From the NCBI RefSeq assembly GCF_000143415.4, contig NW_003314401.1:242987-306986 (forward strand): DNA of 64,000 nucleotides, given 5' to 3'. This document shows positions 1-9,657 of the stretch, in pieces. The notes below the pieces were generated by a model. The model was not told where the DNA came from, did no database searches, and was given only the letters and a program-made list of their open reading frames with translations. Each line of letters begins with the position of its first letter. Positions within the stretch are counted from its first letter, which is position 1. A program made the position numbers and the translations under genes. Source of the DNA: Selaginella moellendorffii (taxonomy: Eukaryota; Streptophyta; Lycopodiopsida; Selaginellales; Selaginellaceae).

Positions 1-46
1 CAAGTGAGAGGAGATCTCTCAAGCTTTCCATGAACTCGTCACGTAC

Positions 47-928
47 GTGTTTGCATAGGCTTTGAGCCCCAGCGTCCGGAAATGCTCGAAACCGCAGTTG
101 CTTCCAGTGCCACCGCTAACGAGCCACTTGAGAAAGCTCCATGCAAAGCTCCCGGCAAAGGACTTACCGAGGCAGGCCACTTGTTTCCTACGAACACCAC
201 GACGATCAAACGGAGTATCGGAATCCAATCCCGGTTACCTGGCTTCGTGAGCACCCGCGTTGCTGTGGAAACTGCTGATGAGCATTGCGGTGGCTGTGCC
301 GCTTGGATACGTGAGCTTGTAATCGATCAGCATCACCTAGAGAGCAGTAACTTGAATGACTAATCATCCTCCGAAGTCTAAAAGAGCAGCACTACCTTTC
401 GAAGGGGCACGAGAGCAAAGATTCCAACAAAGCTGCACGTAAGCACGAACGAAGTCATCCAGCCGAGCTCCGGATCCTTGACATCCTGTGCACTGTTTCC
501 AGGAGAGTCAGGCCCAATGACCTGGAACGTCCGGCTGCTCATCCCAAACAGATAGGTGCCGAATCCACCTGGACGGTATCACCAGCAAACCAAGATTTGC
601 GACAGAGGGATCCCGGCCCGGAGAGCTTACCACTGACTGCAATCCCATAGCACGCAACCACGCACGTCTGGATGACCGTGTTCTCCTGTTGGGTGAAGGG
701 CGTGGTCACGAGGCCCAGCTTGGTCACGAGAGCCATCCACGACTTCACCAGGAGGAAACCCAAGAGCCCCGCAGCCACATTGAGCGAGGGAATGACGCCG
801 ATAGAGAGGCTGAGCTTGTGGGTGATGATGGAGAACACAACCCCGAGTAGCACGCTCACGGCAAGACCGCGCACAGTGATCTGTTGTGTCCATGGCGGAA
901 CCTCCTCCTCCGGAATCAGATCATCCAT
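47..928 (-). CDS. Yellow stripe-like (YSL) metal-chelate transporter, 5' part, cut by window edge
   Basis: This is the N-terminal part of a YSL/OPT-family transporter, which moves metal-nicotianamine complexes across membranes. I place exons at 631-928, 396-568, 239-336 and about 47-187, separated by introns of roughly 50 to 62 nt with GT/AG ends. The first exon encodes an acidic start, then [13 protein letters not shown] and the family-typical [12 protein letters not shown]. Exon 2 gives GFGTYLFGM and DPELGWM. Exon 3 gives [16 protein letters not shown], and exon 4 gives a [10 protein letters not shown]...GLKAYANT stretch. All are hallmark YSL positions in the right order. The protein continues beyond base 1, so only about 230 of the usual 650 to 700 residues are seen. 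The start at 928 is the first Met before the conserved block. The gene is divergent to the cyanase gene. I am confident of the family but not of the subgroup. Confidence 0.9.
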
Positions 929-1001
929 CTTTTATTTACCTCGCGTTCACTGTGTGTGTGGATGCCATAACTTAGCCTACCTAGAAGTTGTAAGAGGAAG
1001 G
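929..1001. promoter_or_regulatory. Shared divergent intergenic region, YSL / cyanase
   Basis: Only 73 bp separate the start codons of the YSL gene (-) and the cyanase gene (+), so 5' UTRs and promoter elements must be shared or overlap the neighbouring gene. I see no clear TATA box. Bidirectional promoter function is inferred from geometry only. Confidence 0.4.
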
Positions 1002-1648
1002 ATGTCTAGCGAGAAGAAGATCAAGAGGGCGCTGGTGGAGCAGCTGCTGGAAGCAAAGTCCCGGTCGGGCAAGACGCTCACGATGATCGCAGCCGAGACT
1101 GGGCTCACGAATGCGTATGTGGGGCAGCTCTTCCACCGCCAGGCTCAGCTTCACCCGGAACAAGTGAGTCCCCTCCGGAATGCCGTGCCAGGGCTCTCGG
1201 ATGAGCTCCTCGAGAAGATGCGAGCCCCCCCACTTCGCTCCTACGAACCGACCCTCATCCAGGATCCCACTGTTTATCGGTCAGTAGTATCTCGGACTTG
1301 GATTGCTTCTTTTTTGTGAATCCTGTGGTTCTCAGGCTGAACGAAGCTGTGATGCACTACGCCCAGAGCATCAAGGCCATCATCAACGAGGAATTTGGCG
1401 ATGGCATGTATGTCATTGCCACCCTCTCGAGTCTTCTTTCAAGCTGTGGCTTTTGGGTGGCAGAATGTCCGCAGTTGGTTTCTTCTGCGAGGTGAACAAA
1501 ATCCGAGGCAAAGAGGGTGAAGACCGGGTGCAAATCACGCTCAATGGGAAGTTCCTGCCTCATATCGTTCAGGTAAGCTTGCCAAACACGCGTGCCAACC
1601 ACTAGCTTTGCTTCTTCACAGTTGCAGGAAGACAACGTAAGCTCCTGA
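1002..1648 (+). CDS. CYN: Cyanate hydratase (cyanase)
   Basis: Cyanase converts cyanate and bicarbonate to ammonia and CO2 via carbamate, as a decamer in the cytosol. Exons are 1002-1279, 1336-1407, 1464-1572 and 1628-1648, giving 159 residues, close to the plant norm. The N-terminal helical DNA-binding-like domain reads [20 protein letters not shown]. The catalytic C-terminal part contains [17 protein letters not shown] and [13 protein letters not shown], so the family's active-site Arg, Glu and Ser are all present in their usual contexts. Splices restore the frame exactly (278, 72, 109 and 21 nt). The last tiny exon is the least certain, since an acceptor six bases earlier would also work. 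The gene converges on eIF3e, whose stop lies 115 bp away. Plant cyanases are ancient, so introns and context argue against contamination. Confidence 0.93.
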
Positions 1649-1763
1649 GCTATGGCGTTAAACGGGGAAGGATAGATTGTTACGTAAGAGTGTTCTGCAA
1701 ACAAAAGAAATAAAAGCGCTTGCGTTTGACAGATCTCACGAACCAAAACTTCGAGCAAGGATT

Positions 1764-3497
1764 TCAAGCTCTCACAGGCAAATTCTCAGCGATGTTGCGA
1801 GCTAGTACGTAAGTTCGGGTTGCCAGAGGCTTTGTCCGTTCGATGGCTTGCTCGTACCTGCAGTATCAAGCTTGTTACAGCAGCGGGGGAGAATGCAAAC
1901 ACGATTTTCCACTTACACGTCCGTGTGCTGCACGCCCATGACAACCGTTCCATTCTTCGAATCGATCTTGGCATCGAGCCTGGAAAAATTGATGAGGTTG
2001 GCGATCCAGCGCTCGGCATCGTCGTAATTCATGTGAAGCTTGTCAGACAGCATCCTGAGGATCCCACAAAAAGAAAACAAACATTAGTTACAAGCCATCA
2101 CTTCCAGGAACACTTTTACCCAATGTCAATCCTTTGATGGATTTTGCAGTATGTCTCGAACATTGCCAGGCGTGCGTTCTCCAAAAACTCGTCCCTGAAC
2201 TTGTACACAATGTAGCCGTTGTCCGTTTCCGGACGCCCAAGGAAGAAGTCATTCAGGATGAGCTGCAAAGCAAACAAAAACGGATGAAGAGAGCGGTGGG
2301 AAGCAAAGCGGCACTCACATCTTCACACTCTTGGAGCTTCCGTTGAGCTCCTTCAAAGTCGTAGTTGACGTAGAGGCACTCGAGGAACTCGGTGATGGGA
2401 TCCCTGTAAGTGTGATGCTCCTGCTGGATCACCTTGATGAAGTCCTTTATGTTCCCGCGATGCTTCCTCTTGCAGACCACAAAGGCAGCAGCGAGGTACC
2501 TCAGCAGATGGTGTGCATGCGTTTGTATCACATGAAGGTATCTGGTGACACAGAATGAGTGAGGTACTCTGAGAAGCCAAAACACAAACTTTCTTTTCCC
2601 TACACTCACCTATCATTCATAAACAAGTCGATGAGACTATGCCTCCCACTTTCGAGGTTGAAGTACACAAAGAGGCTCCAATGCATGAGCCACACTCGAT
2701 TTTGCACTTGGACAAGCGGCGATGAAAAATTCTGCAAAGAGGACAAGAAACAAAAACATTTCTTTGTAAGTAGGAAAGAAAACGTAAAACTACCTTAGAA
2801 TCCATGGCTTCCTTGAGCTTTCCAAGCTCGTATTCTGCACCGCTCCAGTTTTGCATCAGTATCTCGGCTGCAAACTTGCCCCACATTGCACTGTAAGCCT
2901 TTTCGCTGTTGATGGTCAAGGTCCGATACTGGTAGAGAAAATCCGCGGCTCCCGAGTAGTTGCCACACTCAAACTGGAACTTTGCGTATTGGTAGAGCGC
3001 ATCGATGTGCTCGGGACCAATCTGCGAAGAAGAAGAATGGTGGTGCTCAGCCTAAACTCACAAGAAACCAAAGAAACAAAGTACCTGGTACCGGTCGTGA
3101 AGCATCTGGAGATTGGCTTGCCTCTCGGGCTTGAGCTCCGCGGTCATTTGCGGGTTTTGCAGGAAGGCGATCAAGGGAGCCGCCAGATCCTCGAGGGCCT
3201 TGAGGCGATTCACAACCTCGGCACGCCTGTCCATCATCTCTGCGAGAAGAGCGAACGGGAAATGGGCATTGGAGCGCGAAATGGAGGCCGCCTACCTTTG
3301 GGGACCTCGTCGTAGAGGCTGCGGTGGATGTCCATCATGTAGTCGACCATGTTGGTCTTGGCCAGCAGCTCGATCTTGGCCTTGAGAATCTGGTCATTGG
3401 GATAGATCCCCTTGTCCTGGAGGAACTCGAGCAGCGGGAACACCAGATGCCTGTCCAGGAAGGGCGCAATCTTGAGCGTCTGGTCGAACTGCGCCAT
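1764..3497 (-). CDS. EIF3E: Eukaryotic translation initiation factor 3 subunit E (INT6)
   Basis: This is a subunit of the eIF3 scaffold that recruits the 43S complex to mRNA, and it carries a PCI domain. Eight exons fit: 3296-3497, 3085-3239, 2794-3021, 2610-2731, 2319-2541, 2120-2262, 1917-2054 and 1764-1857. They total 1305 nt (434 residues plus stop), matching the family length. The N-terminus [20 protein letters not shown] is diagnostic. Further family blocks are the [16 protein letters not shown] stretch, [20 protein letters not shown] and, in the PCI winged helix, [10 protein letters not shown] followed by [14 protein letters not shown]. Introns are 53 to 71 nt. The start lies only 34 bp from the start of the divergent PPR gene. 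No defects are visible, and it is expected to be functional. Confidence 0.95.
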
Positions 3498-3531
3498 AGC
3501 CGTCGTGACCTAAAACCCTAACCCTAGAAAA
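3498..3531. promoter_or_regulatory. 34-bp gap between divergent eIF3e and PPR5-like starts
   Basis: The start codons of eIF3e (-) and the PPR gene (+) are 34 bp apart if the PPR protein starts at 3532. The motif AAACCCTAACCCTAGAAA lies here and resembles a telo-box (AAACCCTA), an element common in promoters of plant translation genes. If the PPR protein instead starts at 3619 the gap is 121 bp. Regulatory function is inferred. Confidence 0.45.
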
Positions 3532-5023
3532 ATGGAATGCCGCTGGCACTGCTTTGCCGCGCTGGGCTATGGTGGAGGCGATCACGCCAGGACGAGCGGC
3601 AGCGGGCAGCTCGCCAGGATGAGATTTGTGAGGGGGAGGAGGGCCGATCGATCTCTCTCCAGCCACCAGCAGCAACAGCAGCAGCAGCAGCAGCGGCAAC
3701 CGGCCGTGATGAGCATTCTCCACGAGCTCCAAGACAAGAAGAGCAGCAAGAGCCACGTCCTGGACAAGTACGCGAGGCATATTCCCGTGGATGGATTCAT
3801 GGCGCTGGTGGACGAGATTGGCAGGCTCAACGACTGGGCGCTGGCGCTCGCGGTTAGTTCATCGTGCTCGATCAAGCGAGGTTTTGATGTGTTTGTCATC
3901 GCCACAGCTCTTCAAGTGGCTGCAAAAGAATGAGGCGCGGCTGAGCAACCGGGACCTTGAGGTGGCGCACGCCAAGATCATCGACACCATGGGCAAGCAG
4001 GGGCAGCTGCGGCTGGCGTCGTGGATCTTCTCGCAGCTCCAGCTCTCGTCCAGGACCACGCCGGTGTTCAATGCCATCATCATGGCTCACCTGAGGTGCA
4101 AGAACGTTGCGCGAGCGCTGGACAGCGCGCTGGATCACTTCGGCCACATGAAGACGAGCGTCCACTCGTGCCCGAGCCTCGCCACGTACAACATGCTCAC
4201 CCGGGCGTGTGCGCAGGCCGGGCTCACGGACAAGGCCGAGGCGCTCTTCCTGGAGCTCCTGCGCCGAGACGATCTCAAGCCCGACGCCTACACTTTCAAC
4301 GGAATCATGGACGCCTACGCCAAGAAGGGGCTGTACCGCGACATGGAGTACAAGCTCAAGGAGATGAGCGAGCATGGCGTGAGACCGGACCTTGTCACCT
4401 TCAACGTCCTCATCGATGCTTACGGCCGGGCGGGAGACTTTGTCAAGATGGAGCGGACTTACAAGTCGCTCGTCAACTTGTCCGGGTGCAAGCCCTCGGC
4501 CACCACTTTCAACTCGATGCTGGCGAGCTACGGGCAGTCGCGGGAGCTGGGAAAGATGGAGCAAGTGCTGGTGAGGATGGACATGGCGGGCCTCGGCCCC
4601 GACCTGACCACCTTCAACACGCTCATGAGCTCCTATGGCCGGGCTGGGGAGCTGGACACGATGCGAAAGTGCTTCGACAAGATGGTGCGGTCGCCCGTCA
4701 AGCCGCAGGTGTCCACCTTGGACGTGCTGCTGCGGGCCTACGCTGAACACGGCCTGGTGGACGAGGCCGAGGCGCTGTTCATCAACGCGTCCAAGCTCGA
4801 CATCAAGCCCGCCGTGTCCTCGTACCTCATACTGTTCAAGGCCTATGGGGAGGAGCGGCAGCTGGACAAGATGACAGTGCTTATGTCCAAGATGGAGCAA
4901 AGCGGAGTGGAGTCGGGTCAAGAGTTTTTGCTGCAAGCACTAGAATCTTATGCGGCCACGCCTCATCCCACTACTGCTCCTCCGGTGATCGAAGATAAAG
5001 ATGATAATCAATCAAGCCTCTAA
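3532..5023 (+). CDS. PPR5-like P-class pentatricopeptide repeat protein
   Basis: This is a P-class PPR RNA-binding protein, similar in order and spacing to the PPR5/EMB2453 group. Maize PPR5 stabilises the chloroplast trnG-UCC precursor and promotes its splicing; transfer of that role here is inference. Exon 1 is 3532-3852 and exon 2 is 3908-5023, together 478 residues. PPR units recur about every 35 residues, for example ATYNMLTRACAQAG, DAYTFNGIMDAYAKKG, DLVTFNVLIDAYGRAG and TTFNTLMSSYGRAG. The region before the repeats is low-complexity with a Gln run, consistent with a transit peptide. The start is ambiguous: 3532, 3619 or 3709 are in frame. I kept 3532 because the frame is open and no stop intervenes. 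The gene is divergent to eIF3e. Confidence 0.88.
3664..3698 (+). repeat. (CAG)n microsatellite encoding poly-Gln
   Basis: A run of CAG/CAA codons encodes about ten glutamines near the N-terminus of the PPR5-like protein. It is probably length-polymorphic and lies outside the PPR repeats. Confidence 0.8.
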
Positions 5024-5434
5024 GTGTATCATATGTTCCAACGTCACATTCCATAAAATCCCGGTGATCATGTCCATATTTCCCACGCCACTCGTGACTC
5101 ACACACACTCTCACACTGGCACACGCATACATACATGGAGTTGAAAAGTCTATAGAGCTTATAGTTTAGCAATGGTTCTCCCGAGAGTTGTATCTTAGAT
5201 GCGGTATATCAAAGTCGAAACTCCCAAGAACAGGAGACTTTTTTAATATGTTTGCTGCACTGCCCTGTCCCTATAATGCTCGCCCCGCTCTGTACAATGC
5301 GGAGATGTAAACTGGAGAACACATATAACACTTTGAAGAGGATGATAATTGCGCGTGGCCCTCACACTCTATAGTACATATCTTGGGCACTCTTGAGCTC
5401 GAATTCGGGTAGAGAAAAAAAAGAGAGGCCTGGA
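5024..5434. other. Intergenic, 3' flanks of convergent genes
   Basis: This stretch holds the 3' UTR of the PPR5-like gene and the downstream flank of the minus-strand peptide gene. It contains short ACAC runs and AT-rich patches. I see no gene. Confidence 0.5.
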
Positions 5435-5868
5435 TCAAGGATCCACATCGTAGATGTAATCTATATGATCAGCAGGCACCGGAGCTTTGTCAGCCAGCTC
5501 TCGAGCAACACGATCGGAAGCTGTTTTGGATTCCTCGCACTTGACTTGCGCCTTCAGCTGCTGCGTTTTGTCATGAAAACCAACATGTGTTTGACATGAG
5601 ATCAAATTCAAAGCAGGCCTCGAATCAGATTGTGTATGTATATTACCACACTCGCAGCATCCAAGTCCTCCTTCTCAGCTAGGATCTCTGCTGCTTCCAC
5701 TGCATCCTTCTTGTTTTCTAGTACTGCACAACACAACGCAAGACGAATCCGTGAGTCAGGACTCGTTTCTGCCGCAGTATTACTGCATTCACCTGGTGGA
5801 AGAGGCCGGGCGAGAACGTCGACAACTAGCAGCAAGGAAAGAAACAAGAGGCTGCAGCGAATACCCAT
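5435..5868 (-). CDS. Small secreted peptide precursor with C-terminal DYIY (phytosulfokine-like) motif
   Basis: Three exons (5793-5868, 5647-5723, 5435-5560) give a 92-residue protein. It starts with a clear signal peptide (MGIRCSLLFLSLLLVVDVLA), then an acidic and lysine-rich variable region with one cysteine, and ends ADHIDYIYDVDP. Phytosulfokine precursors have this layout: signal peptide, variable region, then a tyrosine-sulfated pentapeptide YIYTQ preceded by Asp near the C-terminus. Here the Asp-Tyr-Ile-Tyr core is kept but Thr-Gln is replaced by Asp-Val. TPST sulfation of Asp-flanked Tyr would be expected by analogy. The first intron (69 nt) has no stop and is a multiple of three, so a longer isoform that retains it is possible. 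Assignment to the PSK family is inference from layout and motif. Confidence 0.6.
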
Positions 5869-5921
5869 GACTAGTAAGATTCAAACTACGGTTTCAAGAG
5901 ATTGATCTTACAAAGCAGTAT

Positions 5922-5943
5922 AGAGAGAGAGAGAGAGAGAGAG
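5922..5943. repeat. (GA)n microsatellite
   Basis: A GA dinucleotide run lies in the probable 5' UTR of the minus-strand peptide gene. Confidence 0.8.
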
Positions 5944-6021
5944 GAGAAAGCGAGAAGAGAAGGAGGAACGCCCCGTGTAGTTAGCGAACGAAGAAGCAGC
6001 AAAACATCCATCCAAAATGCG

Positions 6022-6035
6022 CCCTTTATAAAGGG
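6022..6035 (-). promoter_or_regulatory. TATA box within a palindrome, upstream of peptide gene
   Basis: CCCTTTATAAAGGG is a perfect palindrome with a TATAAA core, about 155 bp upstream of the peptide-gene ATG at 5868. A (GA)n tract at about 5922-5943 lies between them in the probable 5' UTR, a common plant arrangement. Confidence 0.5.
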
Positions 6036-6084
6036 TGCATCCAGCCGTTGGAAGGGGCAGGCTCTCCACCGTCGGATGGGCTAG

Positions 6085-7497
6085 TCGAACGTTGACTGGC
6101 GGCGGTCGCCCCGATCACCGACGGTCAGGAAGGACGGGGTAGGGAGCTTTCTTTGCGTTTTGCGCTGGGCCTGCAATTCTTCGTCTCTCCTTCTTCTTTG
6201 TTCCGGAAGTTGGGCAGTTGACTTTGAGATTATCTGTCTGTCACAACTGGGAGCTTGGGGATGGCTCATTGACTTTTCGCCGGTACATACGCCACACACA
6301 GCATCACCGATACGTATGCGCCCGCGTACACTGGCCAGGGATTGACATTTGCCTGGGCTCAAGGGCGTACTCTCTAATCGCCCTCTCACACCTTCACATT
6401 GTCCGGCTAACCGGGGATCCATTTCCAGAACAGGTCCATTCCAGCTACAGGAGTATACGGGGATGGGAGCTCTTGTTTGAACAAAATCAAGGAAGAAAGT
6501 GATTTGATTTGCTTGTTTCAAAAGTCAGTCGAGTAAATGACGTGCTACAAAACAGGTGGATATACTACATATGCCTGGGGTATTTGTAAGCAGATTGGCG
6601 GTTTTACAGGATTTGATTTAGAGGAGGGTTTATAAGTAAGTCCATTGTGGCCGTGGCAATAAACTCAAGAGCTCCATTGTTGAGGTGTGTTTCGAAGAAG
6701 CCAGGTAGATACCTTTTAGTGTGCATAAGGAGCTGAAGCTCTTAGCTCAGATAGTAGGAGGATTGGCGCTACTAGAAAATGAGCTAGTGAAGACGTTTGG
6801 CAGCTGAGAATTAGGAATTCTTTGTAAATTTTTTATAAGGGAATGATGCTATGTACATACAGACGCAAATCAAATTCAAGCTCAAGGAACAAAGTGTAAG
6901 TGAGTGTGTATACAAACAAATCACGAGTAATGTAGCTGCGTTCTCAGATTTTTAGTATACCTAATCCACATGTAATAATAAATATACGTTAAATTTTTAC
7001 AAAAATCCTACAATATAGTGTTGCTATTAGAGTGTTTATTCTCGTACGATAGCTTGTCTTCGTTTCTATTCACCATAAATTCAGTTCTAAATTTAAATTA
7101 TTTCTCATACTCACACCTTGAAATCTTCATACATATCTCTACTTCCATATTTATTTTAAATTTTTTCATGTCCATGGTCTAAAAATAAGCATATAAACAT
7201 TGTTACATTTTTTTTAATTCTGGTTCTAACTTTGATCTTGGGGCAAGTTTCAAGGCGCTCTAGCCTAGGTGCTTTCCAAGGCTGGGATAAATGGATGATC
7301 GGATCGCTCAGCCACTATGCAGCAAGGGAGCACAAGGCACGCGTGCATCCTAAAGGACCCAAAGGACTAACGATTTCTCACGTCATCATTCCTCGTGGTG
7401 CGTAGTGTTGACAATTCGCTGCTACTGCTGCTGCTTGTGTCATTCATGGAGCTTTTCACTTCTTTCCAGACGTGTCCTGCGTATGAAGTGATGGAAG
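6085..7497. other. Intergenic; AT-rich from about 6830 to 7220
   Basis: I find no coding exon with recognisable similarity. The first part is of ordinary composition and may hold the distal promoter of the peptide gene. The stretch from about 6830 to 7220 is strongly AT-rich with short poly-T and poly-A runs. The last 250 bp are the promoter side of the PLS-class PPR gene. Confidence 0.5.
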
Positions 7498-9657
7498 ATG
7501 GCCAAGCTCCAAGTGTGTCCCATCCCAGACGATCCCAATTCCTACGCCGAGGCCTTCAAGCTGTGCACCAGGACAAAGAACCTCGCTGCCGGCCAACGCC
7601 TGCACTCGCTATTCGCACAAAGCCAGCACTGTGGGAACATCTACGTGTGCAACATGATCGTGGAGATGTACAGCAAGTGTGGAAGCCTAGAAAACGCGAG
7701 AAAGGTCTTTGAGAGCTTGGCATGCCCCAACGTCTTCTCCTGGAACATTATTGTCTCTGCATATGCCCAACACGGGCATATGCTGGAGGCCGAGCTTTTA
7801 TTCCAGAGAATGCCTCGTCGCGATCTTGTTTCTTGGGTGGTCATGGTGGTAGCCTACTCTCGGGAAGGAAGCTGCAAGAGCGCAAAAGAAAAATTCGACA
7901 AGATGCCAGAGAGAGATTTCATTGCATGGGTGGCTCTCATCTCTGTGTATGCTGCCTGCGGCCAGCTATATGAGGCAGTCACCCTCTTCAATCTGATGCC
8001 AGAGCGAAACCTGGTTGCGTGGAACGCCATGCTGCAAGCGTACTCTCAAAACAGCGATATTGCAGGAGTCAAGCTAACCTTCGATTCTATGCCACAGAGG
8101 GATGTTGTGTCGTGGACGACTATGGCTGCAGCGTATGCCCGGGAAGGGCAAGTGGACAAGGCAACAGTAGTGTTTGACGGCATGCCAGAGCGAAATGTGG
8201 TTTCCTGGAACGCAATGCTTGCTGCATATTCATCTCAGGAAGATGATCCAGAATCGGGAGATATGACTCAGGTGAGGGAGCTGTTTGATGCGATGCCGGA
8301 GAAAAACTTGGTGTCGTGGACCAGCTTGATTGCAGCGTATGCCAGGTACGGACATGTTGACAAGGCCCGCAAGGCATTTGATGCTATGCCGGAGACATGC
8401 GTTGCGGCTTGGAATGCGCTGATACAGGCATACGTTCGAGTTGGAGAGGTGGAAATGGCTGTGAGAGTTTTCGAGAGCATGCCGCAGCAAGACATGGTGT
8501 CGTGGAACGCGATGATCGCAGCTCATTCCCAGCACGGCGACATGACAAGGGCGAAAGATCTCTTTGACAGAGCCCCTCGGCGGAACTTAAGGACGTGGAA
8601 CACTATGATCACTGCCTACGCTCGGGAGGGCAATATTCGCGAGGCAGAGGCACTCCTCGACAAGATGCCGGAACAGGACGTGGTGACGAGGAGCAGCATG
8701 GTCGGCATGTACGCCGACGCTGGTGACTTAAGGGTGGCACGCCGTGCGTTTGACAGCATGCCGCTGCGCAACCGGGTGGCGTGGAATGTGCTTGTCCAGG
8801 CCTACTCGCAGGCTGGCGACGTTGTTGCGGCCAAGGCGCTGTTTGACGAGATGCCGGAGAAGGACGTGGTCACCTGGAACGCGCTGCTTGCCGGGCATGC
8901 GCACAACGGGGATCTGGACACGGCACGAGAGTTGCTTCTGCAGGAGATGCCGGTGCGGGACGTGATATCGTGGAACTTTGTGATCCAGGCGTATGCCCAG
9001 AGCGAGCAAGGCGAGGAGGCATTGCAGCTGGTGCGGGCGATGGATATGGAGGGTTTTCAAGGTGACAGAGTGACGCTGGTGAGCGCCCTCGAGGCCTGCG
9101 CCAGCGTGAGGCTGGTGTCCCAGGGGAGAATCGTCCTCTCCAGCTTTGGAGACGCCTACGGATCGGAGCTCGTTACGGGCGACACGTTGGTGTCCAATGC
9201 CGTGATCAGCATGTATGGGAAGAGCAGCCATCTGAGGGAAGCAAGGGTGACGTTTGATAGGATGCCGGAACGAGACGTGGTGTCTTGGAGTGCTCTCATT
9301 GCCGCAAATGCCCACAACGGACAAGGCGCTGCGGCGGTGGAGGTTTTCAGTGCAATGGGGGTGGAGGGCATCATTCCCGATCAAGTGACAATGCTGAGCG
9401 TCCTCTTCTCGTGCAGCCACGGGGGCCTGCTGGACAAGGGGATGCGCTACTTCATGGGCCTGGCGAGTGACTATGGGATAAGCCACTCGAGCGAGCACTA
9501 CCACTGCATGCTGGACGTGTTGGGGCGGGCGGGACGGAGCAAGGATGCTCGGGAGCTGCTGCTTACAATGCCGTTTCTTCCCGGTGGTGTGGCATGGACC
9601 ACGCTGCTTGCAAACGAGCTCAACTCCGATCAACGACGAAGCCCCAGTCTCCCTTAG
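7498..9657 (+). CDS. PLS-class pentatricopeptide repeat protein
   Basis: A single-exon protein of 719 residues with PPR motifs of the PLS type, recognisable from the repeated VVSWNAMLAAYS-like and MPERNVVSWN-like units spaced about every 31 residues. Such proteins bind organellar RNA in a sequence-specific way, mostly as C-to-U editing site-recognition factors. After the repeats comes the usual HYHCMLDVLGRAGRSKDARELL block. The E domain then breaks down after GVAWTTLLA, and the protein stops about 12 residues later with no E+ or DYW domain. It may be a truncated factor acting with a separate DYW protein, or a recently damaged gene. The region downstream shows no DYW remnant in any frame I read. 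No clear plastid or mitochondrial transit peptide is obvious, since repeats start within about 45 residues. The ATG at 7498 is the first in this frame. Confidence 0.88.
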   Translation: MAKLQVCPIPDDPNSYAEAFKLCTRTKNLAAGQRLHSLFAQSQHCGNIYVCNMIVEMYSKCGSLENARKVFESLACPNVFSWNIIVSAYAQHGHMLEAELLFQRMPRRDLVSWVVMVVAYSREGSCKSAKEKFDKMPERDFIAWVALISVYAACGQLYEAVTLFNLMPERNLVAWNAMLQAYSQNSDIAGVKLTFDSMPQRDVVSWTTMAAAYAREGQVDKATVVFDGMPERNVVSWNAMLAAYSSQEDDPESGDMTQVRELFDAMPEKNLVSWTSLIAAYARYGHVDKARKAFDAMPETCVAAWNALIQAYVRVGEVEMAVRVFESMPQQDMVSWNAMIAAHSQHGDMTRAKDLFDRAPRRNLRTWNTMITAYAREGNIREAEALLDKMPEQDVVTRSSMVGMYADAGDLRVARRAFDSMPLRNRVAWNVLVQAYSQAGDVVAAKALFDEMPEKDVVTWNALLAGHAHNGDLDTARELLLQEMPVRDVISWNFVIQAYAQSEQGEEALQLVRAMDMEGFQGDRVTLVSALEACASVRLVSQGRIVLSSFGDAYGSELVTGDTLVSNAVISMYGKSSHLREARVTFDRMPERDVVSWSALIAANAHNGQGAAAVEVFSAMGVEGIIPDQVTMLSVLFSCSHGGLLDKGMRYFMGLASDYGISHSSEHYHCMLDVLGRAGRSKDARELLLTMPFLPGGVAWTTLLANELNSDQRRSPSLP

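Noticed and set aside
1401-1423. ATGGCATGTATGTCATTGCC resembling the palindrome family
   Set aside because: It is the exon 2 end and splice donor of cyanase; symmetry is poor and the resemblance is chance.
1002-1648. Cyanase as a recent bacterial transfer
   Set aside because: The gene has plant-type introns and cyanase is conserved across land plants.
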